From positions 1-35,379 of the forward strand of contig CALXNX010000023.1 in the NCBI GenBank assembly GCA_944389865.1: DNA of 35,379 nt. Direction: 5' to 3'. Source of the DNA: an uncultured Succinivibrionaceae bacterium (GTDB lineage: Bacteria > Pseudomonadota > Gammaproteobacteria > Enterobacterales > Succinivibrionaceae). The notes beneath the pieces were generated by a model. That model saw only the letters and a list, made by a program, of their open reading frames with translations. It ran no database searches and had not been told where the DNA came from. Positions 15,338 through 25,448 of the stretch are shown here, piece after piece. Position numbers and translations under genes: made by a program. Position 1 is the stretch's first letter. Each line of letters begins with the position of its first letter.

Positions 15338-16402
15338 CTACAGCAGGGCAGTGATGCCCTTGGTGATGAAATAGCCGCCGAAGATCAGCCACATAAAGAG
15401 CATAAAGGCCAGGATAAAGGGCTTAGCTCCGGCTGCCTTGAATTTATCGATGGAGGTATCTGCACCGAGGGCGGTCATGGCCATGGTGAGCAGGAAGGTG
15501 TCGATATATTCGATGGCACCGTTGAGCGGAATGTCCTTTACCGTCGGCGCATCGCACAGCGCCTGCAGCAGAGTGTTGAAGGCGATGACGAGGATGAAGT
15601 TAAAGGCAAACCACGGGATGGTGATGCGGCTCCTGCCGCCGTCTCTGCTCTGCCTGACGCGCGCCAGGATAAAGCTCATCACTACCAGCACCGGGGCCAG
15701 CAGCATCACGCGGATCATCTTGGTGATGGTGGCAGTGCCGGCGATGCCTAAACTGTCGGTCGGATCCATGGCGTTGCCGGCGCCGGCAACGTGCGCCACT
15801 TCATGCAGGGTGGAGCCGGTGTAGACGGCTACCTGCGCATCGGTCATGCCGTCCAGCACGCCCATGCGGTAGAGAATGGGGTAGAGGAACATGGCGATGG
15901 TGCCGAAGATCACTACGGTGGATACCGCGATGGCGGTCTTATGCGGGGCGCAGCGCACCACCGGCTCGGCGCCTAACACTGCGGCGGCACCGCAGATAGA
16001 GCTGCCGGTGGCGGTCATCAGCGCGGTCTCGCCGTCAAGCTTGATGATCCGCCCTAACAGTACGCCTAAGCAGATGGTGCCGCAGACGATGATGAGATCG
16101 ACGGTGACGGCCGCAAGTCCCACTTCCTGCACCTGAGTTAAGGTGAGGCGGAAGCCGTAGAGCACGATGCCGGTGCGCAGGATCTGTTTGGTGCAGAACT
16201 TCAGGGCCGGCGACCAGGCCTCCGGAAGCTTCGGGCGCAGGGTATTGGCGTAGATCATGCCGAGCAGAATGCCGACGATAAGCGGGCTTAAGGATAAAGC
16301 TTTAATTGCCGGAATGGCGGCGATATAGAAGGCCGCGCAGGTAAAAAGGGCCATTAACAGCAGGCCGTGCAGGGTGTCTGCACGCAAAGCGCGATTGAAC
16401 AT
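15338..16402 (-). CDS. YeiH/UPF0324 family membrane protein, putative sulfate/sulfite-related exporter
   Basis: The protein of 354 residues from ATG 16402 has about ten hydrophobic segments spread over its whole length and the UPF0324 (YeiH) blocks SPLIVGILLGMIYAN, LRTGIVLYGFRLT and ATGSSICGAAAVLGAEPVV. Family members are annotated as putative sulfate exporters, and in E. coli yeiH adjoins the LysR gene yeiE, a regulator of the sulfite response. Transport activity is poorly established. The start at 16402 is preferred over an upstream TTG because AAGGGA lies seven bases before it. A LysR-type gene lies immediately upstream on the same strand with a T-N11-A site between them. Confidence 0.85.
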   Translation of the reverse strand: MFNRALRADTLHGLLLMALFTCAAFYIAAIPAIKALSLSPLIVGILLGMIYANTLRPKLPEAWSPALKFCTKQILRTGIVLYGFRLTLTQVQEVGLAAVTVDLIIVCGTICLGVLLGRIIKLDGETALMTATGSSICGAAAVLGAEPVVRCAPHKTAIAVSTVVIFGTIAMFLYPILYRMGVLDGMTDAQVAVYTGSTLHEVAHVAGAGNAMDPTDSLGIAGTATITKMIRVMLLAPVLVVMSFILARVRQSRDGGRSRITIPWFAFNFILVIAFNTLLQALCDAPTVKDIPLNGAIEYIDTFLLTMAMTALGADTSIDKFKAAGAKPFILAFMLFMWLIFGGYFITKGITALL

Positions 16403-16498
16403 CAAAATCTCCCTTAGGTTTAGAGCCGTAATCGGTTTTTTGCGCGCACAGCATAGCGCAGCCGGGGCGGGCCGCGAAGCGATGTTTTTCTGGTCGCG

Positions 16499-16513
16499 AT
16501 AACCTTTAGTTAT
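16499..16513. promoter_or_regulatory. Candidate LysR-type operator (T-N11-A)
   Basis: ATAAC-CTTTA-GTTAT is a perfect inverted repeat with the T-N11-A form bound by LysR-type regulators. It covers the stop codon of the LysR gene and lies about 97 bases before the yeiH-like start, where an activator site would be expected. Confidence 0.5.
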
Positions 16514-17412
16514 TGCTCTGTGGAATTTTGACTGTGCAGCACCGCCGCGCGCAGGCGCTCGGCGCTGGGGCTGCGCGGGCCGGGAAGCTCTACGATATGA
16601 AGCCGGCGTTTAAGCTGACCGTGCTCCATGGGCAGGGCGACAAGCTCGCCGGAGCGCAGTTCGCGCTCCACTGCAAGGCGCGAGACGATGGCAAGGCATG
16701 AGCTTTTCAGGAGATAGCGCTTGATGCCCTCGGTAGTGCCCAGATAGAGTTTGACCTGCAGATCGGACAGCTTCAAGTGCTGGGCCTGCAGATAGGAGCG
16801 GATGACGTCGAGGGTGCCGGAGCCCTGCTCGCGCAGCACCAAGGGCAGGGAGGGCAGGGCCGCGGGGGCAATCACGGGAGGCAGTGCGGCGGCAGTGTCC
16901 TTTGAGGCAATAAGACAGAGTTCATCATCTTTAAAGGGCGTGTAGATGAGCCCGGCGCTTCTGTTCACGCCTTCGACAAAGCCCAGCTCAATATCCTGTG
17001 CGCGCAGAGCCTGCTCCACCGCGCGGGTATTGCCGGCGGTCAGCGTTACCTGCACCTGCGGAAAAGCGGCGCAGAAGGAGGCGAGGATCTCAGGCAGCAG
17101 ATACTGCGCAATAGTGGTGCTGGCCCCCAGGCGCAGGAGTCCGGCGGTTTCCTGCTTAAATTCTGCCAGATCGGCGGCAATCTGATCGTAGGCTGCAAGC
17201 AGATCGCGGCAGCGGCGCTGCAGCAGGAGCCCCGCCGGGGTTAAGGTTAAGGTGCTGGCGCGGCGCTCAAACAGACGCACCTGATAGGTCTCTTCCAGGG
17301 CTTTGATATGCTTGCTGACGGCAGGCTGCGAGATGCACAGCTCATCGGCTGCCTGTTTGAAGTTTAAAGTGCGCGCAGCTGCAGCAAAGACGCGCAGACG
17401 AAAATCAGACAT
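16510..17412 (-). CDS. LysR-family transcriptional regulator (YeiE/CysB-like context)
   Basis: From ATG 17412 the protein has 300 residues, standard for the family. The N-terminal winged HTH reads FAAAARTLNFKQAADELCISQPAVSKHIKALE (residues 8-39), followed by the periplasmic-binding-like effector domain with TLGATTIAQY-type sequence (here LRLGASTTIAQYLLPEIL). The longer frame to 17550 adds a hydrophobic, atypical N-terminus; GGAG six bases before ATG 17412 supports the shorter start. It lies upstream of the YeiH-like gene on the same strand (in E. coli yeiE and yeiH are adjacent) and is divergent from flrC. Likely role: control of the permease. Effector unknown. Confidence 0.88.
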   Translation of the reverse strand: MSDFRLRVFAAAARTLNFKQAADELCISQPAVSKHIKALEETYQVRLFERRASTLTLTPAGLLLQRRCRDLLAAYDQIAADLAEFKQETAGLLRLGASTTIAQYLLPEILASFCAAFPQVQVTLTAGNTRAVEQALRAQDIELGFVEGVNRSAGLIYTPFKDDELCLIASKDTAAALPPVIAPAALPSLPLVLREQGSGTLDVIRSYLQAQHLKLSDLQVKLYLGTTEGIKRYLLKSSCLAIVSRLAVERELRSGELVALPMEHGQLKRRLHIVELPGPRSPSAERLRAAVLHSQNSTEQ

Positions 17413-17459
17413 CAGATCTCCATGGCAGGAAAAAAAGCCGGCATCCGGTGTTTTTAAGC

Positions 17460-17465
17460 TACAAT
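17460..17465 (+). promoter_or_regulatory. Candidate -10 element of flrC
   Basis: TACAAT in the context GCTACAAT lies 26 bases before the flrC ATG, just after the imperfect hairpin GCCGG-CAT-CCGGT and a T-run. No clear -35 is seen. Confidence 0.4.
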
Positions 17466-17491
17466 TATCGCAGGTTAAAGGAAAAACTAAT

Positions 17492-18930
<1,439 letters not shown>

Positions 18931-18934
<4 letters not shown>

Positions 18935-19569
18935 TCGGCCTGCACGTAGGGGTTATACCGCTTCTCCTCGCCAATTGAAGTATCCGGGCCGTGGCCGCAG
19001 AGCACGACGGTATCATCGGGCAGCGGATAGAGCTTGGTGCTGATGCTGCGCTCCAGGGCCTCAAAGCTGCCGCCGGGGAAATCGGTGCGCCCGACGGAGC
19101 CGGCAAACAGGGTATCGCCCACTACAACGATTTTGCTTTCTTCCTGCAGATAGCAGCGTCCGCCTGGGGTATGGCCCGGCGTCGCTAAAGCCTTAAACTT
19201 CACGCCCGGGAGCAGCTCCAGCATGTCGCCGTCTGAGACGTACTGCGGTGCAAAGCTTGGGCAGCGCGGCAGCCCGAAGGCCGCAGCCTGCTGATCTAAA
19301 GCGGCCAAAAGCGGGGCATCCTCGATGCCCGGGCCGATCACGGGCACCTGAAATTCATCCGCCAGTGCAGCCGCGCCGCCCACATGATCCAAATGACCGT
19401 GGGTGAGCAGAATGGACTTTAAGGTCAGCCCTTTTTCCTTTAATAAGGCGGCAAAGGCCGGCACCGCCGCCCCCGGATCGCAGATCACGGCGCAGCGGCT
19501 GACATCATCCCAAATCAGTCTGCTGTTCTGCATGAAGGCTGTGGTTAAGATCACCTGATACTGCAGCAT
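18931..19569 (-). CDS. YcbL-type MBL-fold hydrolase (glyoxalase II-like)
   Basis: The 212-residue metallo-beta-lactamase-fold protein has THGHLDHVGG (HxHxDH), then PGHTPGGRCYL and VVGDTLFAGSVGRTDFPGG with the bridging Asp, and CGHGPDTSIGEEKRYNPY at the end. This order and length fit E. coli YcbL (215 residues), a type of glyoxalase II that hydrolyses S-lactoylglutathione. It begins MLQYQVILTTAFMQNSRLIW, close to the YcbL start. It follows rlmI by 30 bases on the minus strand, so the two are probably cotranscribed, and it converges with flrC with a four-base overlap. True substrate unknown. Confidence 0.85.
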
Positions 19570-19599
19570 AACCTGCTCCTCTTTATTAGTGCTTTGCTC

Positions 19600-20793
19600 T
19601 CAGTTTACCGCAATTTCCAGCCCCTTAAGGTAGAAGCTCTCCGGGCAGGGCAGGGAGATGACGTGATCTTCATCCTGGCGCAGCGCGGAAATTACCTGCG
19701 CGCTGACCCCGGCATCCAGGGCTGCATCCGCGCAGATCTTCTGGAACAGGGATGGCTCCATCAGCCCGGAGCAGGAGAAAGTCAAAAGCCGCCCGCCGGG
19801 TCTTACCAGCTGCAGCCCCAGACGGTTGATATCCTGATAGCCGCGGCAGGCTTTTTTGAGCGTTGCCTGGCTCTCGGCAAACTTGGGCGGATCGAGGATC
19901 ACTAAGTCATACTGCTCTTTTTTCTCTGCCTGCGCTCTTAAATAGGCAAAGACATCCTCTTTAATAAAGCGGCAGCGGCCGGGATCCAAGTGATTGAAGG
20001 CGCAGCCCTCTTTGGCATGCTGCAGCGCACTGCCCGAAACATCGACATTTTCCACGCGCTTGGCTCCGCCCTTTAAAGCCCATAAGCCGAAGCCGCCGGT
20101 ATAGGAGAAGCAGTTGAGCACGCGGGCATTGCGCGAGAGCTGTCCCGCCTTAAAGCGGCTGGCGCGCTGATCTAAATAGCCGCCGGTCTTATGGCCGTTT
20201 TTAATGTCGATGGGGAGGTAAATCTGCCCGTTTTCCCTGACGTAAAGGATGTCAGGAGGAGTGGCGCCGGAAATGACCCCGCAGCGGGCTGTAAGGCCTT
20301 CCTTCAGGCGCGACCTGCTGTCCGAACGCTCATAGAAGGAGGCGGTCGGGAAGATCTGACTCAGGGTGTCAATTGCCGTGTCCTTGACGGCCTCGGCGGC
20401 ATACGAGCTGCAGGCAAGGACAATAAAGTCATTGTATTTATCGACGATAAGTCCGGGCAGATAATCGCCCTCCGCGGCGATCAGCCGCACGCCGTCATTG
20501 CCGCGGGCCATCAGGGGGCCGCGCAGCGCGCAGGCCGCCTTAACTCGGGCGGCGATCAGCTCGTCATCTATGGGCTCATTTTCCTTAAAGGAGAGCAGAC
20601 GGGCGGTGATCTGCGACTTCTCTGCATAGATGCCCCAGGCTAAAAAACTGCCGTCAGCGACGCAGATCTGCACCTGCTGCCCGGATTTGACGCCTTCATC
20701 GATGGAGGCGACAGCTTTTGAAAACAGCCAGGGATGGCGGCGGAGCACGGAGCGCTCGCGGCCTTGGTGCAGGGTAATACGCGGGTAGGTCAT
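19600..20793 (-). CDS. rlmI: 23S rRNA m5C methyltransferase RlmI
   Basis: The 397-residue protein has an N-terminal PUA domain (about residues 1-75, opening with HQGRERSVLRRHPWLFSKA) and a C-terminal Rossmann methyltransferase with LNCFSYTGGFGLWALKGGA (SAM-binding) and DLVILDPPKFA (the catalytic DPP motif). LTFSCSG contains the Cys expected in m5C methyltransferases. RlmI methylates C1962 of E. coli 23S rRNA; length there is 396. GAGGA precedes the ATG. It is divergent from macA and leads a two-gene unit with the ycbL-like gene. Confidence 0.93.
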   Translation of the reverse strand: MTYPRITLHQGRERSVLRRHPWLFSKAVASIDEGVKSGQQVQICVADGSFLAWGIYAEKSQITARLLSFKENEPIDDELIAARVKAACALRGPLMARGNDGVRLIAAEGDYLPGLIVDKYNDFIVLACSSYAAEAVKDTAIDTLSQIFPTASFYERSDSRSRLKEGLTARCGVISGATPPDILYVRENGQIYLPIDIKNGHKTGGYLDQRASRFKAGQLSRNARVLNCFSYTGGFGLWALKGGAKRVENVDVSGSALQHAKEGCAFNHLDPGRCRFIKEDVFAYLRAQAEKKEQYDLVILDPPKFAESQATLKKACRGYQDINRLGLQLVRPGGRLLTFSCSGLMEPSLFQKICADAALDAGVSAQVISALRQDEDHVISLPCPESFYLKGLEIAVN

Positions 20794-20942
20794 GACGAAT
20801 CCTCATTGCAGATAATATGCAGATCTTAGCCCAAAGCCTGACCTTACTGAAAGCGCTGAGAAAAATTAGCGCGCTAAGGTTAAACTAAGAATAGGGCGGT
20901 AAGCTTAATCCTAGAGAAATAAAAATACACAGGAGTACGGGC

Positions 20943-22133
20943 ATGATCACCAAGCGCTGGGTTAAAGTTGGATTGGCAGCTGCGCTGCTGCTCTCCTTAG
21001 GTCTTGGGGCCTGGCAGGCTCTGCAGCCTGACGCTCCGGCCTATATGACGGTAAGTCCGAAAGTGCGCGATATTAAAAATCAGGTCTTTGCCACCGGCAC
21101 CCTGGCAGGCAAGGTAGAGGTCGATGTCGGTGCGCAGGTGTCCGGGCAGATCCAAAAGCTGTACGTCAAGCGCGGTGATGTGGTTAAAGAGGGCGATCTG
21201 CTCTGTGAAATCGATCCGCAGATCCAGGAGAATAATTTAAAGACCGCACAGGCCCAGGAAAAGCTCATTGCCGCTCAAATTAAGGCCAGTGAAGCCCAGC
21301 TCCTGCGCGACAAATTGGAGTACCAGCGCCAGCGCGAGCTGATGAAGACCGATGCGACTTCCCGGCAGGAATTGGAATTGGCGCAGGCGCAGTATTTGGT
21401 GTCGCAGGCCGATTTAGAGGCGCTGCAGGCGCAGTACGAGCAGGCGGTGATCGCGGTGGATGACGCCAAGACCAATTTAGGCTATACCCAAATCCGCGCC
21501 CCGATGGACGGCACCGTGTATGCAGTCCCGGTGGAGGAAGGTCAGACTGTGAACGCCAATCAGACTACCCCGACGATTTTAAAATTGGCCAAACTTGACG
21601 TGATGACGGTGGAAACTGAGATCTCCGAGGCTGACGTGGTACGGGTGCATCCGGGCATGCAGGCAGGCTTCACCATCCTCGGTCTGCAGAACCGCAGCTT
21701 TGACGCGAAGTTAGTGAGCATTGATCCGGCTCCGGCCAGCGCTGAGGATACGACATCCAATTCCTCAAGTGTATCCACTACAACCGAGGCGGTGTACTAC
21801 AATGCGCTGTTGGATGTGGATAATCCCGACGGTCTGCTGCGCATCGATATGACGGCCAATGTCACCATCACCATTGATGAAAAGAACGGGGTACTGGCCA
21901 TTCCCTTAACCGCGCTGCGCTCGGATGATTACTCCGGCAGCGGCACGGTCTATGCGTTGGATGAGGACGGGCTGGTGCGCGAGGTGCCGGTAGCGCTCGG
22001 TCTGCGCGACGAGCAGTTTATTGAGGTGGTGTCAGGTTTAGATGAGCGCAGTCAGGTGGTGATCGGAGATGATGTGGCCACAGCCGAGGCCGAGGCGCTG
22101 CAGAAAGGCCGGGTGCCGGGGCGCTTTCGCTAG
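20943..22133 (+). CDS. macA: Periplasmic adaptor protein of a MacAB-type exporter
   Basis: The 396-residue membrane-fusion protein starts with an N-terminal membrane anchor (about residues 9-25), then a lipoyl half-motif (VDVGAQVSGQIQKLYVKRGDVVKEG), a coiled-coil hairpin (about 100-175), the second lipoyl half (IRAPMDGTVYAVPVEEGQTV) and beta-barrel/membrane-proximal domains. MacA bridges the inner-membrane ABC transporter MacB and an outer-membrane channel; substrates in E. coli include macrolides and enterotoxin. AGGAG lies seven bases before ATG. macB follows nine bases after the stop. A Ser/Thr-rich insertion (about residues 268-283) is a local feature. Confidence 0.92.
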   Translation: MITKRWVKVGLAAALLLSLGLGAWQALQPDAPAYMTVSPKVRDIKNQVFATGTLAGKVEVDVGAQVSGQIQKLYVKRGDVVKEGDLLCEIDPQIQENNLKTAQAQEKLIAAQIKASEAQLLRDKLEYQRQRELMKTDATSRQELELAQAQYLVSQADLEALQAQYEQAVIAVDDAKTNLGYTQIRAPMDGTVYAVPVEEGQTVNANQTTPTILKLAKLDVMTVETEISEADVVRVHPGMQAGFTILGLQNRSFDAKLVSIDPAPASAEDTTSNSSSVSTTTEAVYYNALLDVDNPDGLLRIDMTANVTITIDEKNGVLAIPLTALRSDDYSGSGTVYALDEDGLVREVPVALGLRDEQFIEVVSGLDERSQVVIGDDVATAEAEALQKGRVPGRFR

Positions 22134-22142
22134 GAGGCAGAT

Positions 22143-24116
22143 ATGACCGATCGTCAGCCGCTCTTAGAACTTAAAGCCGTGCGCCGCTCCTACGCCCAGG
22201 GCGGGGGGGAGCTGGAGGTCCTGCACGGCATTAATTTAAAGATTTATCCCGGCGAGATGACCGCCATCATCGGTCCGTCGGGCTCGGGCAAGTCCACTTT
22301 GATGAACATCATCGGCTGTCTGGATAAGCCCACCTCCGGCACCTTTGAGGTCAACGGGCATGATACTTCACAGTTAAGCCCGGATGAGCTGGCTGCCCTG
22401 CGCCGCGACTTTTTCGGCTTCATCTTTCAGCGCTATCACCTCCTGGGGCACTTAAGCGCGCGGGAGAATGTGGAAGTGCCGGCCATTTACGCCGGCGTCA
22501 AGCAGGGCAAGCGCGCCGTGCGCTCAGCTGAGCTCTTAACCCAATTGGGCCTTGCCGAGCGCATTGACTATAAGCCCGCGCATCTCTCCGGCGGGCAGCA
22601 GCAGCGCGTTTCCATTGCCCGCGCTCTGATGAACGGCGGACAGATCATTCTGGCCGACGAGCCTACCGGGGCGCTCGATACCAAAAGCGGTGCGGAGGTG
22701 ATGAAGATCCTCTCCGAGCTCAATGCGCAGGGACACACCATCATCCTGGTGACCCATGATCCCAAAATTGCCGCCTGCGCCCGGCGCATCATCGCTATTG
22801 AAGACGGCGCGATCAAAAGCGATCAGCCCAATGACCCGGTCGGCATCGGCACTGCGGATGCCCCGCAGGAGTTAAGCTCGAGCCTGGTTAAAAACATCTG
22901 GGCCAAATCCTTCGGCGCCTTCTACGATCGCTTTAAGGAGGCCTTCATCATGGCCTGGCGCGCCATGCTGGCCAACCGCATGCGCACGCTTTTAACCATG
23001 CTGGGCATCATCATCGGCATCATGGCGGTGGTAAGCGTGGTGGCGCTGGCGCGCGGCGCGTCCGAGCAGATCATGGCCAATATTTCGTCTTTAGGCACCA
23101 ATACCATTACCATTTACCCCGGCGAGCGCATGGGCGATGTGCGCTCCGGGCGGGTGCGTACTCTTACTGAGCGCGATTTAAATGCGCTCTCGGGGCAGCC
23201 CTTTGCTGATTCGGTGTCCCCGTCCGTGCAGAGCTCAGTGCTGCTGCGGCGCGGCAATCTGGAATATAACGGCACGGCGCAGGGCGTGTCAGCCGATATG
23301 TTCCGCGTCTACGGCTATGTGCCAGCGCAGGGGCGGCTCTTTACCGCGCAGGAGGTGGAGCGCAATGCACAGATCTGCGTGATCGATCATAATACGGCGG
23401 TCAATTTCTTCGGTACGCAGGATCCCATCGGGCAGACTATTCTGGTCAACGCCGTGCCCCTGGCGGTAGTGGGGGTGCTGGAGGAAAAGGACAGCCCCTT
23501 TGTGCGCCCGGACAGTTTGAATGTTTATATGCCTTATAAGGCGGCGATGACGCGCCTCGTCAAGCAGGACTATTTGTCCTCCATCGTGGTGCGCGTGGCC
23601 GACGGTTTTGCCACGGCGGTGGCCGAGCGCGCGATCGTGCGCCTGCTGACAGCGCGGCACGGGCGGCAGGACTTTTTCATTCAGTCCTCGGACACCATTA
23701 TGAAATCAATTTCCTCTGCCACTTTGACCTTTACCTTATTGATATCAGCCATTGCGGTGATCTCCCTCGTCGTCGGCGGCATCGGCGTGATGAACATCAT
23801 GCTGGTGTCGGTAACTGAGCGCACCCGCGAGATCGGCATCCGCATGGCGGTCGGGGCGCGGCAGAGCGACATCATGGCGCAGTTTTTAATTGAGGCGGTG
23901 ATGGTGTGTCTCATCGGCGGCTTTGCCGGCGTGGCTTTGACCTTTGCGGTGGGCAGTCTGGTGCAGTACTTTGCCCCGACGGTGGTGCTGTCCTTCTCCG
24001 TCCTGTCGGTGCTGGCGGCCGTGATCACGTCATCTGCCATCGGGATCGTGTTCGGCTTCATGCCGGCGCGCTCGGCCTCGCGCTTAAATCCGATTGAGGC
24101 GCTGGCGCGCGAATAA
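22143..24116 (+). CDS. macB: MacB ABC transporter, ATPase-permease
   Basis: The 657-residue protein fuses an N-terminal nucleotide-binding domain (Walker A GPSGSGKST, signature LSGGQQQRVSIARAL, Walker B ILADEPTGALD, H-loop VTHD) to a MacB permease. The permease has one membrane segment after the ATPase domain (near residue 290), a large periplasmic domain (about 310-530) and three C-terminal segments. Its closing TREIGIRMAVGARQSDIMAQFL block is the FtsX/MacB signature. E. coli MacB is 648 residues. AGGAGG lies six bases before ATG. It is an inner-membrane mechanotransmission exporter working with MacA and a TolC-like channel, probably the lipoprotein encoded at 26401. Confidence 0.95.
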   Translation: MTDRQPLLELKAVRRSYAQGGGELEVLHGINLKIYPGEMTAIIGPSGSGKSTLMNIIGCLDKPTSGTFEVNGHDTSQLSPDELAALRRDFFGFIFQRYHLLGHLSARENVEVPAIYAGVKQGKRAVRSAELLTQLGLAERIDYKPAHLSGGQQQRVSIARALMNGGQIILADEPTGALDTKSGAEVMKILSELNAQGHTIILVTHDPKIAACARRIIAIEDGAIKSDQPNDPVGIGTADAPQELSSSLVKNIWAKSFGAFYDRFKEAFIMAWRAMLANRMRTLLTMLGIIIGIMAVVSVVALARGASEQIMANISSLGTNTITIYPGERMGDVRSGRVRTLTERDLNALSGQPFADSVSPSVQSSVLLRRGNLEYNGTAQGVSADMFRVYGYVPAQGRLFTAQEVERNAQICVIDHNTAVNFFGTQDPIGQTILVNAVPLAVVGVLEEKDSPFVRPDSLNVYMPYKAAMTRLVKQDYLSSIVVRVADGFATAVAERAIVRLLTARHGRQDFFIQSSDTIMKSISSATLTFTLLISAIAVISLVVGGIGVMNIMLVSVTERTREIGIRMAVGARQSDIMAQFLIEAVMVCLIGGFAGVALTFAVGSLVQYFAPTVVLSFSVLSVLAAVITSSAIGIVFGFMPARSASRLNPIEALARE

Positions 24117-24131
24117 TAAATAAGTCTTGGA

Positions 24132-24137
24132 TACAAT
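24132..24137 (+). promoter_or_regulatory. Candidate -10 element close to pepT start
   Basis: TACAAT lies only six bases before the pepT ATG. If used, transcription would start at or near the start codon and give a leaderless message. The absence of a good ribosome binding site fits this, but no -35 hexamer is visible, so the call is tentative. Confidence 0.25.
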
Positions 24138-24143
24138 AAGAAT

Positions 24144-25412
24144 ATGCAGACGATAAAACCTTCTTTAGATGCGCTGCAGGCGGCAGCCGTTAAGTCCGCC
24201 TTAGTGCGTACCTTTTTGGACTTAGTCTCCGTCAACATCCAGGCCGATGAAAATGTGCCCGAGTCTCCATCCTGCCCGGGCCAATTGACCTTGGGGCAGC
24301 AGATCGCAGCGCGGATTAAATCCACTGGTGCAGACCTGCCGGAGATCTTTACTACTGAGCAGGGCGTAGTGGCGGCAAGCTTCAGCGCCAGCCCCGGCTG
24401 TGAGCGCGCTTATCATTTGGCGCTGCTCTCGCACTTAGATACGGCCCCTGACTGCAGCGGGGATAACGTGAAGCCGCATTTAGTCAAGGCTTACCCCGGC
24501 GGTCCGATTGAACTGCCCAATGGTCTGATTTTAGACGAGACGGTGTGTCCGGAGCTTAAGCACCACTTAGGCGATGACATCATCACCACCGACGGTACTA
24601 CGCTTTTAGGTGCGGACGATAAAGCCGGCTGCGCGGTATTGCTGGAGCTCATCGACGCGGTGCAGGCCGGCCTGCCGCACGGTCCGCTGACCTTTGTCTT
24701 CACGGTCGATGAGGAAATCGGCCGCTCGGCAGGATTGGTGCCGCTGGAGCGGATCAATGCTGATTTCGGCGTCACCATTGACGGCTGTGAGCTGGGCGAG
24801 CTGGATACTGCCACCTTTAATGCCGGCGCCTGTACGGTCACGATCCATGGCCGCTCCATTCATACCGGCAGCGCGTACGGCAAAATGATTAATGCGCTGA
24901 AATTGGCGGCTCAATTTATTCAGGAGCTCCCGGCAGATGAAGCTCCGGAGACTACGCAGGGACTGCAGGGCTTTTACCATGTTTATTCCGTCAGCGGCGG
25001 GGTGGAACAGGCCCAGGTGCGGATGATCCTGCGCGACTTTGAGATGGAGGGGCTCAAAAAACGCGAGGACTTTATCCGCCGGCTGTGCGGGCGCTTAGGT
25101 GAGCGCTTCGTGCCGCAGTTTAAAGCGCAGTACCGCAATTTGGCGGCGGTCTTACAGGAGCACCCGCTGATTTTGGATTTATGCCGTCAGGCTTACGCGC
25201 AGGCGGGAGTGCCCGTGCGCGAGCAGAGCGTGCGCGGCGGGACTGACGGCTCGGAGCTGTCGTACCGCGGTCTGCCCTGCCCCAACATCTTTACCGGCGC
25301 GCTCAACTGCCACGGCCCGTATGAGTGTCTGCCGGTACAGGCGCTGCAGCAGAGCTTTAACTGCGCGCGGTCTTTAATTCAATTGACGGCGCAGACCGTA
25401 AAGCCTCAGTAA
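24144..25412 (+). CDS. pepT: Peptidase T (tripeptide aminopeptidase)
   Basis: The 422-residue M20-family zinc peptidase removes the N-terminal residue of tripeptides in the cytoplasm. Metal-binding motifs in order: LLSHLDTAPD (His, Asp), LLGADDKAGCAVL (Asp), FTVDEEIGRSAG (catalytic Glu pair) and NCHGPYECLP (His), plus the dimerisation-domain segment IHGRSIHTGSAYGKMINA. E. coli PepT has 408 residues. It lies 27 bases after macB, and no strong ribosome binding site precedes its ATG. It has no evident link with export and may simply be carried in the same transcript. Confidence 0.94.
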   Translation: MQTIKPSLDALQAAAVKSALVRTFLDLVSVNIQADENVPESPSCPGQLTLGQQIAARIKSTGADLPEIFTTEQGVVAASFSASPGCERAYHLALLSHLDTAPDCSGDNVKPHLVKAYPGGPIELPNGLILDETVCPELKHHLGDDIITTDGTTLLGADDKAGCAVLLELIDAVQAGLPHGPLTFVFTVDEEIGRSAGLVPLERINADFGVTIDGCELGELDTATFNAGACTVTIHGRSIHTGSAYGKMINALKLAAQFIQELPADEAPETTQGLQGFYHVYSVSGGVEQAQVRMILRDFEMEGLKKREDFIRRLCGRLGERFVPQFKAQYRNLAAVLQEHPLILDLCRQAYAQAGVPVREQSVRGGTDGSELSYRGLPCPNIFTGALNCHGPYECLPVQALQQSFNCARSLIQLTAQTVKPQ

Positions 25413-25448
25413 TAACAACAATAAGATGACTGCTATGGAGGAGCGCAG

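Noticed and set aside
23681..24325. 214-codon minus-strand ORF antisense to macB and pepT
   Set aside because: Long antisense frames are common in GC-rich coding DNA; the macB frame has full motif support and this one none.
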